From: Natronospirales bacterium
GTDB lineage: Bacteria > Pseudomonadota > Gammaproteobacteria > Natronospirales > REEB76
DNA length: 64,000 bases
NCBI GenBank assembly: GCA_021792635.1
Contig: JAJYUH010000003.1
Span: 37,795-101,794 of the forward strand
Direction of reading: 5' to 3'
A program made the translations under genes and the position numbers. Below are positions 25,129-36,680 of this stretch, in pieces. Every line of letters starts with the position of its first letter. Position 1 is the stretch's first letter. The notes under the pieces are model-generated. The model was not told the DNA's origin. It did not search any database and worked only from the letters and a program-made list of their open reading frames with translations.

Positions 25129-26996
25129 GGTTCTGTCACGTTGCCGCCGGCTGTATGCAAAAGATACGCGTCCAGAACCTTGCGCGCTATGGGCGCTGCA
25201 GTGGCGGCTCCATAGCCGCCGTGCTCCACCACCACCGCCACCGCGATGCGCGGATGGTCCACCGGTGCAAAGGCGATGAACATGGCGTTGTCGCGGAGTT
25301 TTTTCGGCAGGTCCATCTCCGGACCTTCTCCGTGCAAACTGCGGGGCGCAGCCACCACCTGGGCCGTGCCGGTCTTGGCGGCGATGCTGAACTTGGCGCC
25401 GTAGCTGATGGCGTGGGCCGTGCCTGCGGGGTTGGCTACCACCTCCCGCATGCTGTGGATGATCAGCTTCCAGGCCCCGCTGTCGGCCTCGGGCGGCGAA
25501 GGCATGGGCTGCGGGGGCAGCAGCTTGAGTGCGCCGGTGAGCGGATTCTTGACGGCCATCACTATCCGCGGGGCGTAACGTTTGCCCTGCATGGACAGGG
25601 TGGCGGTGGCGCTGGCGAGTTGCAGCGGCGTGACCAGCACGAAACCCTGGCCGATGGCGGTGATGGCGGTGTTACCCAGGTACCAGGCATGGCCGTCCAT
25701 GCGCCGCTTCCAGGCCGGGGAAGGAATCAGGCCCGTGTTCTCATGTGGCAGATCTATGCCGGTGGGCTGGCCGAAGCCGAAATCCACCAGATAGCGGTGC
25801 ATGTCGCTGATGCCGAGCTGCAGACCGAGGCTGTAGAAATAGGTATCACAGGACACCATGATGGCTTCCGCCAGATCCACCTGGCCGCAGCCGTCAGGAT
25901 CCCAGTTGCGGTAGGGGCGGTGGCTGCCCGGAATATAGAACACCGCCGGACCATAGACCTTTTTCAGCGGATTGACGCGGTGATAGTTGAGGGCCGCCAG
26001 TGCCACGAAGGGTTTGAGGGTGGAACCCGGGGGATACTGTCCACGCAGCACGCGGTTGAACAGCGGCCGGTTGGGATCGTTGCTGAGCGCAGCGTATTTC
26101 TCCTGGCTGATGCCGTCCACAAACGGGTTGGGATCGTAGGACGGCGAACTCACCAGCGCCAGCACCTCGCCGTTCTGCGGGTTGATGGCCACCACCGCGC
26201 CGTTGTTGTCGCCGAGGGCTTGCTCGGCGGCTTCCTGCAATCGCATGTCAATGCTGAGATACAAATCGCTGCCAGGCACCGGCGGGGTGTAGGAGACAAC
26301 CCGGACCGGCCGGCCCTGGGCGTCGGTTTCCACCTCGCGCGTTCCCACTGAGCCGTGCAGCAACTGTTCGTAGAAAGCTTCCACACCGACCTTGCCTACC
26401 TCTGACGTGCTGGTGTACTGGGCAGGATTAAGTTTGTCCAGTTCCGAGGTGCTGACCATGCCCACGTAACCCACTGCCTGGGCGGCGGCTGCGCCGAGCG
26501 GATAGTAACGGCTTAATGTGGCGCGGATATCCACCCCCGGGAAGTCCTGGCGGTCGGCCGCGAAACGCGCCACTTCGGCAGTGGAAAGTTCAGTGCGCAG
26601 CGGCAGCGGCTGGAAGGGCCGTCGGGTTGCGAGCAGGCTGTCAAAGCGATTGATGTCGTCGGGTTCGATATGGACAATCTTGCCGAGCGCCGCAATGGTG
26701 GCCTGCATATCCGGCACCTGCTCGGGCACGATGACGAGTTCGTAGCTCGGGCGGTTTTCCGCAAGCAGCACGCCGTTGCGGTCGTAGATCAGTCCCCGGG
26801 GTGGAGTGACCGGTTCCTCGCGCAGGCGGTTGTTTTCGGCGAGTATCACGTAATGGGAATGGTGCATCACTTGCAGGTAAAAGAGCCGGATGGCCACCGT
26901 CGCGAGCAGCAACAGGCCCACTACGCCCACGCACAGGATACGCAGCGTGAACTGGTGGCGTTCCAGCCATTCATTGCGAATGCGGGTGTGTGCCAT
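25125..26996 (-). CDS. mrdA: Penicillin-binding protein 2 (elongasome transpeptidase)
   Basis: A 623-residue class B PBP with one N-terminal membrane helix (about residues 20-42), a dimerisation domain (PPRGLIYDRNGVLLAEN) and a transpeptidase domain. Active-site motifs: S-x2-K in PGSTLKPFVAL, S-x-D in VSCDTYFYS and K-T-G in AAKTGTAQV. It crosslinks glycan made by RodA during cell elongation. It lies between mreD (142 bp away) and rodA (four-base overlap). Confidence 0.96.
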   Translation of the reverse strand: MAHTRIRNEWLERHQFTLRILCVGVVGLLLLATVAIRLFYLQVMHHSHYVILAENNRLREEPVTPPRGLIYDRNGVLLAENRPSYELVIVPEQVPDMQATIAALGKIVHIEPDDINRFDSLLATRRPFQPLPLRTELSTAEVARFAADRQDFPGVDIRATLSRYYPLGAAAAQAVGYVGMVSTSELDKLNPAQYTSTSEVGKVGVEAFYEQLLHGSVGTREVETDAQGRPVRVVSYTPPVPGSDLYLSIDMRLQEAAEQALGDNNGAVVAINPQNGEVLALVSSPSYDPNPFVDGISQEKYAALSNDPNRPLFNRVLRGQYPPGSTLKPFVALAALNYHRVNPLKKVYGPAVFYIPGSHRPYRNWDPDGCGQVDLAEAIMVSCDTYFYSLGLQLGISDMHRYLVDFGFGQPTGIDLPHENTGLIPSPAWKRRMDGHAWYLGNTAITAIGQGFVLVTPLQLASATATLSMQGKRYAPRIVMAVKNPLTGALKLLPPQPMPSPPEADSGAWKLIIHSMREVVANPAGTAHAISYGAKFSIAAKTGTAQVVAAPRSLHGEGPEMDLPKKLRDNAMFIAFAPVDHPRIAVAVVVEHGGYGAATAAPIARKVLDAYLLHTAGGNVTEP

Positions 26997-27138
26997 GGAT
27001 GGCCCTTAAGCCGGACGTCCCATTGCCACGCCGCCACAGCGTGCGGCGGCTTCAAACCGTGGGCGTACCGGGGGCGCAGCCGGGCGTCCGGGCGCAGCCG
27101 CGACTGTGCGGTGATGCAGGGACTTCTTCAGCATAAAC

Positions 27139-27630
27139 TCAGCTTACCTGATAACGCTGCTGCAGCAGCAGCAGCGACTGCATGACCCACGGCCACAGGA
27201 GGGTGGTGATGAATACCGGCATCCAACGCAACATCGCACCCTGGGTGTAGCCGAGCATGCCATCCACCCAGAACAGTACGAAGGTGTAGATCAGCATCAG
27301 CACCAGCACCGCCAATGTCTGCTGCCACCAGGGGAAGACGCGGATCTGCAGATGCAGCTTGAGCGTGATCCAGGCCACCAGCAGCAGTGCCAGGGCGTGC
27401 TCGCCCAGCAGACTGCCGGTGAGCGTATCCACCAGTATGCCCACCCCGAAGGTAACCAGCAGCCCCACGCGGTGCGGCAGGAACAGGCACCAGTAAATCG
27501 TGGCCAGCACCACCCACGCCGGGCGGAACGGTTCAGCCCAGTTCGGCAGGGGCCAGATGGTGAGCAGCAACGCCACCAGATAGCTGACCACGATGACCCA
27601 GTTGGCGCGGCGCCGGGGTGGATTCCTCAT
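27139..27630 (-). CDS. mreD: Rod shape-determining protein MreD
   Basis: A 163-residue inner-membrane protein with five to six hydrophobic segments and the family feature PEF/PxW-x2-L near PFRPAWVVLATIYWCL. It is part of the Rod complex with MreC, RodA and PBP2. The start overlaps the mreC stop by four bases. The 142-bp gap to mrdA contains a CGCCGC...GCGGCG inverted repeat and no gene. Confidence 0.94.
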   Translation of the reverse strand: MRNPPRRRANWVIVVSYLVALLLTIWPLPNWAEPFRPAWVVLATIYWCLFLPHRVGLLVTFGVGILVDTLTGSLLGEHALALLLVAWITLKLHLQIRVFPWWQQTLAVLVLMLIYTFVLFWVDGMLGYTQGAMLRWMPVFITTLLWPWVMQSLLLLQQRYQVS

Positions 27631-28541
27631 CGCGATTTTTTCCCCGGTGTCCTTTTTACCGTACGCGGTTCCGGTTCGGCCGGCGGGGACGAAGTCTTGC
27701 CGGGGAAGTACAGCAGCACGTCATGACCATGATCAAGGTCGGCCACCGGGCGGGCCACCACGGTGGCAAATGGCTGTGCCGGGTCACGGTGCACCGCCGT
27801 GACCACAGCGACCGGATAATCCGGGGGATAGCGGCCGTCGAGACCCGAGCTCACCAGAAGATCGCCCTGCTTCACGTCGGCGCTGTTGGGCAGATAGGGC
27901 AGTGACAGCACATCCACGTCGGCGGTGCCGATGGCAAGCGTGCGCAATCCGGTGCGGTTGATCTGCACCTGGATGGCCTGGCTCGGGTCAGTGATGAGTG
28001 CGGCTTCGGAGGAAACCGGCCCCACACGGATGACCTGGCCGACGATGCCGTGAGCATCGAGCAGTATCTGCCCGTCATGCACCTTGTCGTACATTCCCCT
28101 GTTGATGATCACCGTGTGACGGAAAGAATCCATATCCACCGCCAACAGCCTTGCCAATACCACGTGACCGGCGACCTTGGTTCCCGCCCGCAGGAGTTTG
28201 CGCAGGCGCGCATTTTCCTGTTCCAGGGCTGCGAATCGCTGCAACTGAACGGAATCCACGCGCAGCTGCCGTCTGAGCGCGGTGTTTTTATTTACCAGTT
28301 CTGCATGCGTGGCCAGTTTTTCCTGCGCCCAGTCAGCCAGGGCATAGGGTGCATTCACGGCCGCCTGGACCGGATACACCAGCGTGGATAGCGCCGCATG
28401 TACTCTCCCCAGATGACCGCGCTGGTGGTCGTAGAACATGAGCGCGATGCAGGTAACCATGAGCAGCAGCATGCGCAGCGCACCCGCCGGATTGCCGGAG
28501 AACAGATGGACTGAACGCCGTGGATGGCGCAGGAGGGACAT
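27627..28541 (-). CDS. mreC: Rod shape-determining protein MreC
   Basis: A 304-residue bitopic protein: a membrane helix near residues 24-42, a coiled-coil segment (LRRQLRVDSVQLQRFAALEQENARLRKLL in two parts) and the MreC beta domain with VVINRGMYDKVHDGQ, GQVIRVGPVSSEAALITD and GDLLVSSGLDGRYP. It scaffolds the periplasmic part of the elongasome and activates PBP2. It lies 176 bp after mreB and is coupled to mreD. Confidence 0.95.
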   Translation of the reverse strand: MSLLRHPRRSVHLFSGNPAGALRMLLLMVTCIALMFYDHQRGHLGRVHAALSTLVYPVQAAVNAPYALADWAQEKLATHAELVNKNTALRRQLRVDSVQLQRFAALEQENARLRKLLRAGTKVAGHVVLARLLAVDMDSFRHTVIINRGMYDKVHDGQILLDAHGIVGQVIRVGPVSSEAALITDPSQAIQVQINRTGLRTLAIGTADVDVLSLPYLPNSADVKQGDLLVSSGLDGRYPPDYPVAVVTAVHRDPAQPFATVVARPVADLDHGHDVLLYFPGKTSSPPAEPEPRTVKRTPGKKSR

Positions 28542-28717
28542 GGGCGGCTCAGCCCGTGCCGCACAGGGCGGGCAGAGGGCATGGCGTCAGATACCGGATG
28601 GCTTGCAAGCGGACCTCGGGGCGAAATGCGGACACCGTTGACAGCCCCGGGATTTTCCGGCGAGATCAGCCCGACTGCAACAGTCGCGGCGTGTTTTCGA
28701 AGAAATATACCTTGCCG

Positions 28718-29830
<1,113 letters not shown>

Positions 29831-29924
29831 CTAGCAACGGCGGGCGGCGGCGGCAAGCCGGTTTATGCCATAATTTGCCGAGTTTCCGGGGATTTCCCCT
29901 GGAGCAATCCGCCGGAGCCCAGGT

Positions 29925-30212
29925 ATGTCACTTACCCCCGACGATGTCCGCACCATCGCGCGTCTGGCGCGCCTCGCCGTCAGTGAGCAGGACATTCCCC
30001 GCTATGCGAATAACCTGTCGCGCATCCTGGATTTCGTGGCGCAACTGGACAAGGCCGATACCACCAGCGTGGCGCCCATGGCGCACCCGCTCGATATGAG
30101 TCAGCGCTTGCGGGAGGATGCGGTGACCGAATCCGGTCAACGCGAGTTATTCCAGAAGAATGCCCCGCAGGTGGAAGCCGGGCTCTACCTCGTACCGAAG
30201 GTGATCGAATAG
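29925..30212 (+). CDS. gatC: Asp-tRNA(Asn)/Glu-tRNA(Gln) amidotransferase subunit C
   Basis: A 95-residue GatC with the usual start [19 protein letters not shown] and the later QLDKADT...[10 protein letters not shown]...R-E-D-x-V core. It stabilises the GatA-GatB interface. It is the first gene of the gatCAB operon; a gap of 64 bp precedes gatA. The organism therefore probably makes Asn-tRNA or Gln-tRNA by transamidation, at least in part. Confidence 0.95.
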   Translation: MSLTPDDVRTIARLARLAVSEQDIPRYANNLSRILDFVAQLDKADTTSVAPMAHPLDMSQRLREDAVTESGQRELFQKNAPQVEAGLYLVPKVIE

Positions 30213-30276
30213 CTTATATATTGAGCGGGGGCGGTGGTTGCCGCCGCGATTCCTTATCCGGTTTCATGATTTCAAC

Positions 30277-31731
30277 ATGCACACCAAGACACTGACCCAA
30301 CTGGCGCGTGACCTGAAGGCGCACAAACTCTCCAGCGAAGAACTGACGCGCGCATACCTTGCGCGCATCGAACATTTTAATCCGGAACTCAATGCCTTCA
30401 TTACCGTGCTGCGGCAACAAGCGCTGACCACCGCGCGTGCCGCCGATGCGTGCATCAGGAAGGGCGATGCCGGTCCGCTCACCGGTCTGCCCATCGCTCA
30501 CAAGGATATTTTCTGCACCCAGGGCGTAAAAACCAGTTGCGGTTCGAAAATGCTGGACAATTTCATTTCACCGTATGACGCAACCGTTGTGGAACGCCTC
30601 AACAAGGCCGGTACGGTGATGCTCGGGAAGACCAATATGGATGAGTTCGCCATGGGTTCTTCCAGTGAGACGAGCTTTTATGGTCCGGTGAAGAACCCCT
30701 GGGACCCGACGCGTGTGCCGGGCGGCTCCTCCGGCGGGTCCGCCGCGGCGGTGGCGGCACGGCTGGCGCCGGCTGCCACCGGCACCGACACCGGTGGCTC
30801 CGTTCGCCAGCCGGCGGCACTCACCGGATTGACCGGTATCAAACCCACTTATGGGCGCGTGTCGCGTTACGGCATGATCGCCTTTGCATCAAGCCTCGAT
30901 CAGGCGGGTGTGATCACCTGCACCGCCGAGGATGCAGCGATGCTCATGAATGTCATCGCCGGTTTCGATGAACGCGATTCCACCAGCGTGGACAGGCCGG
31001 TGCCGGATTATGTGGCGGCACTCGATCAGCCGCTCAAGGGTTTGCGCATCGGCCTGCCGAAGGAATTTTTCGATCCGGGACTGGACACGCGTGTGGGAGA
31101 TGCGGTACACGCGGCGCTCTCTATATATAAGAAGCTCGGTGCTGCGGTGCGTGACATCAGCCTGCCGAATTTCCCGCTGTCCGTACCCACCTATTACGTG
31201 GTGGCACCGGCGGAGGCGTCCTCAAACCTGTCGCGTTTCGACGGCGTGCGCTACGGCCACCGCTGCGAAAATCCCGTGGACCTCATGGACCTGTACACCC
31301 GTTCCCGCGGCGAGGGTTTCGGCGCGGAAGTGAAGCGCCGCATCATGACCGGCACCTATGTTCTGTCCGCCGGATATTACGATGCTTATTATCTGAAAGC
31401 GCAGAAGACGCGCACGCTGATCCGCGGGGATTTCCTGGAAGCCTTCAAGCAGGTGGACCTCATCATGGGGCCCACTGCACCTACACCCGCGTTCAAATTG
31501 GGCGAAAAAACCGACGATCCGGTCACCATGTATCTGAACGATATCTACGCCAACGGCGTGAATCTCGCCGGCTTGCCGGGCTTGTCCATTCCCATGGGCT
31601 TTGTGGATGGTTTGCCGGTCGGTTTGCAGATCATCGGCAATTATTTTGATGAGGCGCGCCTGTTGGCGACCGCGCACCAGTACCAGCGCGAGACGGATTG
31701 GCACACGCGAATCCCGCAGGGATATGAATAA
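30277..31731 (+). CDS. gatA: Asp-tRNA(Asn)/Glu-tRNA(Gln) amidotransferase subunit A
   Basis: A 484-residue amidase-signature glutaminase that releases ammonia for transamidation. The Ser-cisSer-Lys triad is readable: the lysine in [10 protein letters not shown] near residue 78, and the glycine/serine-rich [15 protein letters not shown] and [15 protein letters not shown] near residues 150-180. The ATG at 30277 ([10 protein letters not shown]) fits the family; an upstream TTG adds unrelated residues. Its TAA stop shares one base with the ATG of the inserted restriction gene (TAATG), instead of being followed by gatB. Confidence 0.96.
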   Translation: MHTKTLTQLARDLKAHKLSSEELTRAYLARIEHFNPELNAFITVLRQQALTTARAADACIRKGDAGPLTGLPIAHKDIFCTQGVKTSCGSKMLDNFISPYDATVVERLNKAGTVMLGKTNMDEFAMGSSSETSFYGPVKNPWDPTRVPGGSSGGSAAAVAARLAPAATGTDTGGSVRQPAALTGLTGIKPTYGRVSRYGMIAFASSLDQAGVITCTAEDAAMLMNVIAGFDERDSTSVDRPVPDYVAALDQPLKGLRIGLPKEFFDPGLDTRVGDAVHAALSIYKKLGAAVRDISLPNFPLSVPTYYVVAPAEASSNLSRFDGVRYGHRCENPVDLMDLYTRSRGEGFGAEVKRRIMTGTYVLSAGYYDAYYLKAQKTRTLIRGDFLEAFKQVDLIMGPTAPTPAFKLGEKTDDPVTMYLNDIYANGVNLAGLPGLSIPMGFVDGLPVGLQIIGNYFDEARLLATAHQYQRETDWHTRIPQGYE

Positions 31732-32681
31732 TGTCAACGCATTCCTTTGAGAGACAGCTTGCCGTTAATGCCGCAGACATTGCCCTGACATTTGATGCTT
31801 TCCAGGCCGAAGCTTGGCTGGATTTCTGGTTGAATCCAAGACGTTTGCGTGGCAGTGATTTCCTGATGCGCTGGTCGCAGGGGCAATGGAGCGAGGAGCG
31901 GTTGATCGAGGCGGTAAACAGCACCGATGGTTTTTTTGCTCTTCCCTATGGCCCCAGCAGCGTGGCTCCTTCCGGGGATGTTTGGGCATTCGAACTGTCT
32001 TTCGAGCGTCTTGAAGTAGCGGGGTTGGGCAAAGTTAAGAAACTCGACCTGTTGATTTTTTGCGCGGGCGACCGTTCAGCCGTAGGTACAGAAGTAACCA
32101 AGCTAGGTGGTATTGCCGAATTACCGTTCATATCGGAAAAGGATCCTCTCTTGAGAAACTTGATTCACCGGGCGATTGTGGCAGTTGAATGTGAAAACAG
32201 TCTGTGGCGTGCTGAAAAGATGCCGGATTTTGATAAACAACTCAAACCACAGCGGCGCTTGAAAGGCAAATATGGAATGAGAAAAAACGCTGTATTACCC
32301 ACGGTAATTGTGAAGGAAGAAGACCGTGAACCTCTCCGCGCGTGGCAGCAAGTCAGTCAGATACCATTGCATATCTGGCATGTATTTTTTGATCGGGCTT
32401 ATGGTCTTTCGTTCAATGAAGCAGAACGATTAATTGATGAGGGGTTGACAGAACCAACCGTTCAGGTATTCCAAGCTCCTAGTGGTGCTACTACCCGCAA
32501 GGTAATCTACAAGCACTATTACCACTACGCTTATGAGCTGGCAACCGCGCAAGCCGAGCCGACGCTAATACCAGCTTTCATCGAGGATAAGAACGGACAT
32601 ATTCTTCCTTACGTGAAATTTCAGGGTGGCTCATTGAAACTTTCACGGCAGGCGCTTGATCTGCTTGAAGGGAGCCACTGA
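31731..32681 (+). CDS. Putative type II restriction endonuclease (AccI-like)
   Basis: A 316-residue protein that I assign as a restriction enzyme mainly from pairing with the adjacent DNA methyltransferase and from resemblance to AccI-type enzymes. The N-terminal FWLNPRRLRGSDFLMRWSQ block is characteristic of that group as I remember it. A possible PD-(D/E)xK-like core is D106 (KKLDLLIF) and VAVECENSLW at 151-160, with E153 and E155. The gene is visibly AT-richer than gatA and gatB. Its start overlaps the gatA stop by one base and its stop overlaps the methyltransferase start by one (TGATG). No controller gene is present. Specificity is unknown. Confidence 0.72.
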   Translation: MSTHSFERQLAVNAADIALTFDAFQAEAWLDFWLNPRRLRGSDFLMRWSQGQWSEERLIEAVNSTDGFFALPYGPSSVAPSGDVWAFELSFERLEVAGLGKVKKLDLLIFCAGDRSAVGTEVTKLGGIAELPFISEKDPLLRNLIHRAIVAVECENSLWRAEKMPDFDKQLKPQRRLKGKYGMRKNAVLPTVIVKEEDREPLRAWQQVSQIPLHIWHVFFDRAYGLSFNEAERLIDEGLTEPTVQVFQAPSGATTRKVIYKHYYHYAYELATAQAEPTLIPAFIEDKNGHILPYVKFQGGSLKLSRQALDLLEGSH

Positions 32682-34252
32682 TGTCAGCGCGTTTGCCGCT
32701 TAGAGATCCACTATCCAAAGGCAGTACACGCCGCCTTTTGCAGGGAAAAGGCCAATTCTGGACGCCCAGCTGGGTGGCAGAAGCCATGGCGGCGTATGTT
32801 CTTGATGCCCAACCAGACGCAGTATTCGACCCGGCAGTAGGTGCTGGCGCGTTTTTCACCGCTTGTCGCCGACTTGGGTACACAGGTAGTTTTGCGGGTT
32901 ATGAGAACGATTTGTCAGTGCTGGCACAGGCACGCGAGGCCGGACTTGATAACAACGACCTCGGCAATGTGCAGGTACAGGATTTCTTTGACGCCGATAA
33001 GAACGTTTACTCTGCGATCCTTTCCAATCCACCCTATCTGCGTCATCACCGGATAGCGCCGGAGTTGAAGATGCGCTTGCAGACACATGCGCGCAAATCT
33101 TTTGGCATTGCAATAGACGGTCGCGCGGGTCTGCACGTGCACTTTCTGCTGCATTGCCTGGAAAGGCTTGCGTCTGGCGGTCGGCCGGCTTTTCTTTTGC
33201 CAGCCGATACATGTGAAGGGGTTTTCGCTGGCACACTCTGGACATGGATAATGCGAAATTTCCGTCTGCGGACGGTGGTGATGTTTGCACCAGAGGCAGC
33301 GCCGTTTCCGGCCGTGGATACCAATGCAATGATCATCGCCCTAGAAAACACTGCACCGCAGACCCATTTTACGTGGGTACGATTGCGCAATGCGGATGGC
33401 GCGGTGCTCAAGTCACTTCTATGTAGTGAAGTTGTTTCCGCTCAAGATGCCGGGGCTTGCTGCCGCAATCTGGCAGAAGCGCTGGAAACCGGATTGACCC
33501 GACCACCGCGGGACAAGAAAGAAGGGGAAATGTATCTCGGTGACGTGGCCCGCGTCATGCGAGGCATTGCCACGGGGGCCAACGATTTCTTCTTTATGAC
33601 CAGTCATCAGATGCGTGCTCACAAACTGGACAATGGCTGGTTTATCAGGGCCGTGGGGCGCACGCGCGATTGCTCTGGTGACGTGCTGGAGATGAAGCAG
33701 CTTGAAGATTTAGACCACAATGATCGCCCAACTTGGCTGCTGAATCTTCCAGATCAGCCAGTCAAGGATTTCCCATCTCCTCTGCGGCAATATCTTTCCG
33801 AAGGCGTGGCCGCAGGGTTGCCGGAACGGCCGCTGATAAAAATGCGTAAACGTTGGTATCGGATGGAGCAGCGGCCAATTCCACCGTTGTTGTTTGCCTA
33901 TCTCGGAAGGCGCGCGTGCCGTTTCGTCTTGAATCGTGCAAGCGTTGTGCCATTGACCGGTTTCTTGTGCGTCTATCCACGAGAGGCTATCGGCATTGAT
34001 ACTGAATCGCTCTGGCAGCTTCTGAACGACCCGCGTACGCTTGAGCAACTGGCTTTCGTCGGTAAATCCTATGGGTCGGGTGCGATCAAGGTTGAACCGC
34101 GGGCCCTGGAGCGGCTGCTATTGCCTGCTGCTGTATGCCAGGCCTTTGGCCTCAACCCACCGGTGAGAGAGAGGCAGTTGGCCCTCATGGAAACTCCAGC
34201 AAAGTATCAAAGCAAGAATATTTGTCGTAAACACAGTAGAAACCTGAGTTAG
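32681..34252 (+). CDS. N6-adenine DNA methyltransferase of an inserted R-M system
   Basis: A 523-residue gamma-type adenine-N6 methyltransferase. Motif X-like QGKGQFWTP lies at residues 21-29, the SAM motif [12 protein letters not shown] at 49-59, and the catalytic motif IV NPPY at 116-119. The C-terminal half is a target-recognition region ([16 protein letters not shown], then [10 protein letters not shown]) of the kind found in AccI/XamI/SalI-type enzymes. It should protect the sites cut by the upstream nuclease. Expression appears coupled to gatA and the nuclease; gatB starts five bases after its stop. AT-richer composition suggests transfer. Confidence 0.87.
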   Translation: MSARLPLRDPLSKGSTRRLLQGKGQFWTPSWVAEAMAAYVLDAQPDAVFDPAVGAGAFFTACRRLGYTGSFAGYENDLSVLAQAREAGLDNNDLGNVQVQDFFDADKNVYSAILSNPPYLRHHRIAPELKMRLQTHARKSFGIAIDGRAGLHVHFLLHCLERLASGGRPAFLLPADTCEGVFAGTLWTWIMRNFRLRTVVMFAPEAAPFPAVDTNAMIIALENTAPQTHFTWVRLRNADGAVLKSLLCSEVVSAQDAGACCRNLAEALETGLTRPPRDKKEGEMYLGDVARVMRGIATGANDFFFMTSHQMRAHKLDNGWFIRAVGRTRDCSGDVLEMKQLEDLDHNDRPTWLLNLPDQPVKDFPSPLRQYLSEGVAAGLPERPLIKMRKRWYRMEQRPIPPLLFAYLGRRACRFVLNRASVVPLTGFLCVYPREAIGIDTESLWQLLNDPRTLEQLAFVGKSYGSGAIKVEPRALERLLLPAAVCQAFGLNPPVRERQLALMETPAKYQSKNICRKHSRNLS

Positions 34253-34257
34253 TCGTT

Positions 34258-35694
34258 ATGGAATGGGAAACCGTCATCGGTCTTGAGATTCATACACAGC
34301 TTCAGACGAAGAGCAAGATCTTTTCGAGCGCTTCCACCGCTTTCGGTGCTGCGCCGAACACCCAGGCTTGCCTGGTGGATTTGGGTTATCCGGGCATGCT
34401 GCCGGTGCTGAACCGTGAAGCGGTGCGCATGGCGGTGAAGTTCGGCCTGGCCATTGGTGCCAAGATCGCCGCGCGCTCGGTATTCGCCCGCAAGAATTAT
34501 TTCTATCCGGATCTGCCCAAGGGCTACCAGATCAGCCAGTACGAGCTGCCGGTGGTCAGCAAGGGCAGTGTGGAAATCGAACTGGAGGATGGCAGCAGCC
34601 GGCATATCGGCATCACCCGCGCGCATCTGGAAGAAGACGCCGGCAAGTCGCTGCATGAGGGTTTCGAGGCTGTCTCCGGCATTGACCTCAACCGCGCCGG
34701 CACACCGCTCTTGGAAATCGTCTCGGAGCCGGACCTGCGCTCGGCCAAGGAAGCCGTGGCCTATATGAAAAAGGTGCATTCCCTGGTGCGCTATCTGGAA
34801 ATTTGTGACGGCAACATGCAGGAGGGTTCATTTCGTTGCGATGCCAACGTATCGGTGCGGCACAAGGGTGAGCAGAAATTCGGCACCCGTGCGGAACTCA
34901 AGAACATCAATTCCTTTCATTTTGTGGAGAAAGCCATCCTCTATGAAGTGCAGCGGCAGATTGAAGTGATCGAAGGCGGTGGCAAGGTAGTGCAGGAGAC
35001 GCGCCTGTACGATTCCAAAAAGAACGAAACCCGTTCCATGCGCAGCAAGGAGGAAGCCAACGATTACCGTTACTTTCCCGATCCCGACCTGTTGCCGCTG
35101 GAGATCAGCGGCGAATTCATCGAGGAGGTGCGCAAAACCCTGCCCGAGTTGCCGGATAGAAAAAAACAGCGATTCATGCGCGACTATGGCCTGTCCGCCT
35201 ACGATGCGGGGCTGCTCACCGGAAGCCGCGAACTGGCGGATTATTACGAGACAGTGGTCAAGGCGGTGGACGGCGAACCGAAGCTCTGCGCCAACTGGGT
35301 TATGGGTGAACTGTCGGCAGCGCTTAACGAGAACAACAAGGATGTGGCTCAAAGCCCGGTGACCGCCGTGATGCTTTCCGAATTGTTGAAGCGCATCCTC
35401 GACAATACTATTTCGGGGAAACTCGCAAAGGAAGTGTTCGAGGCCATGTGGGCGGGCGAGGGCGACACCGATGCGGTTATCGCCAAGAAGGGGTTGCGGC
35501 AGATCACCGATGCCACAGCCATCGAAAAGATCATTGACGCGGTGCTGGCTGCCAATCCGCAACAGCTCGCCGGCTACCGCGCCGGCAAGGACAAGCTGTT
35601 CGCGTTCTTCGTGGGGCAGGTGATGAAAGTCACCCAGGGCAAGGCCAATCCGCAGCAGGTCAACGAGTTGCTGCTCAAGAAACTCAGGGGATAA
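34258..35694 (+). CDS. gatB: Asp-tRNA(Asn)/Glu-tRNA(Gln) amidotransferase subunit B
   Basis: A 478-residue GatB, the subunit that binds misacylated tRNA, phosphorylates the carboxylate and transfers ammonia. Signature blocks: [44 protein letters not shown] ([15 protein letters not shown]), and RCDANVSVR; the C-terminal YqeY-like tail has ADxxRAGK-like [22 protein letters not shown]. It is separated from gatA by the R-M cassette. A long inverted repeat follows its stop. Confidence 0.96.
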   Translation: MEWETVIGLEIHTQLQTKSKIFSSASTAFGAAPNTQACLVDLGYPGMLPVLNREAVRMAVKFGLAIGAKIAARSVFARKNYFYPDLPKGYQISQYELPVVSKGSVEIELEDGSSRHIGITRAHLEEDAGKSLHEGFEAVSGIDLNRAGTPLLEIVSEPDLRSAKEAVAYMKKVHSLVRYLEICDGNMQEGSFRCDANVSVRHKGEQKFGTRAELKNINSFHFVEKAILYEVQRQIEVIEGGGKVVQETRLYDSKKNETRSMRSKEEANDYRYFPDPDLLPLEISGEFIEEVRKTLPELPDRKKQRFMRDYGLSAYDAGLLTGSRELADYYETVVKAVDGEPKLCANWVMGELSAALNENNKDVAQSPVTAVMLSELLKRILDNTISGKLAKEVFEAMWAGEGDTDAVIAKKGLRQITDATAIEKIIDAVLAANPQQLAGYRAGKDKLFAFFVGQVMKVTQGKANPQQVNELLLKKLRG

Positions 35695-35710
35695 CGGCTC
35701 TGAACAGCCG

Positions 35711-35798
35711 TGCTACGTGCTGCGTTCTGCGTGCTGCGGGAAAAGAACCCGTTGCCTTTTTCTTGCACAACACGCAGCACCCGGCACGCAGCACGTGG
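35711..35798. repeat. Long inverted repeat built from GTGCTGCG-type units
   Basis: Arms of about 26 bases (around 35713-35738 and 35770-35797) read CTACGTGCTGCGT... and its near complement. Each arm itself contains the unit GTGCTGCG twice. It sits between gatB and hslO and could fold into a strong hairpin; on the plus strand GTTTT follows the second arm. It may end gatB transcription or be a mobile palindromic element. Confidence 0.65.
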
Positions 35799-35804
35799 TT
35801 TTAG

Positions 35805-36677
35805 ATGGCTGAACACGACACCCTGCGGCGCTTCATCTTCGAGCATCTCCCGGTGCAGGGCCGGCATGTGCATCTCGATGCCAGTTGGCGCGCAGTGCTG
35901 GAACGCCAGAGCTATCCTGCGCCGGTCCGCGCGCTGCTGGGCGAAGCCCTGGCGGCCATGGCCCTGTTGTCCGCCACGCTCAAATATGAGGGTACGCTGA
36001 CGCTGCAAATCCAGGGCGGCGGACCGGTCTCACTGCTGGTGGTGCAATGTACCAGCCGCCTCAATTTGCGCGGTCTGGCCCATTGGCGCGACGGTCCCTT
36101 GCCATCCGCGCTCAAGGAACTGCTGGGCGACGGCCGGCTGGCAATCACCATTGAGCCGGTGGGCCAGAGTGAACGCTATCAGAGTATCGTGCCGCTGGAA
36201 GGCGCCGATCTGGCCGCATGCCTGGAAGGATATTTTCAGCATTCCGAACAGCTGCCCACGCGCCTGTGGCTGGCGGCAGGCCGCGACAGCGCCGCCGGAT
36301 TGCTGCTGCAAGTGATGCCGCAGCGTGCGCAGAGCCCGGAAGCGTGGCGGCATGTGACGGTACTGGCGGATACCGTCAGCGGCGAGGAACTCAACGTGCT
36401 CAGCGCCGAACAGCTGCTGCACCGCCTTTACCACGAGGAAGACCTGCGGCTGTTTGAATCTGCGCCGGCATCATTCCGCTGCCGCTGTTCGCGGGCCGGC
36501 ATTGAAGATACCCTGCGTGGTCTGGGCGCGGGAGAAGTGCGCGGTATTCTGAGGGAACAGGGCCGGGTACACGTGGACTGCGAGTTCTGCGGCCACGGCT
36601 CTGATTTCGACAGAGTTGATGTGGAAGCACTGTTCGGCACCACGGTGCGCACACTGTCGTCGGAAGTTCGCCACTGA
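35805..36677 (+). CDS. hslO: Redox-regulated holdase chaperone Hsp33
   Basis: A 290-residue Hsp33. The N-terminal domain has LLGEALAAMALLSATLKYEG and LQIQGGGPVSLLVVQC. The C-terminal zinc switch is C-R-C-S and, 31 residues on, C-E-F-C (CxC...CxxC), the redox sensor that opens under oxidation and heat to activate the holdase. The length matches E. coli. It starts right after the inverted repeat and is convergent with the JAMM-like gene three bases downstream. Confidence 0.96.
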   Translation: MAEHDTLRRFIFEHLPVQGRHVHLDASWRAVLERQSYPAPVRALLGEALAAMALLSATLKYEGTLTLQIQGGGPVSLLVVQCTSRLNLRGLAHWRDGPLPSALKELLGDGRLAITIEPVGQSERYQSIVPLEGADLAACLEGYFQHSEQLPTRLWLAAGRDSAAGLLLQVMPQRAQSPEAWRHVTVLADTVSGEELNVLSAEQLLHRLYHEEDLRLFESAPASFRCRCSRAGIEDTLRGLGAGEVRGILREQGRVHVDCEFCGHGSDFDRVDVEALFGTTVRTLSSEVRH

Positions 36678-36680
36678 GGG

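Noticed and set aside
31731..34252. R-M genes as a type I or type III system
   Set aside because: No helicase/translocase subunit or specificity subunit is present; two genes of these sizes fit type II.
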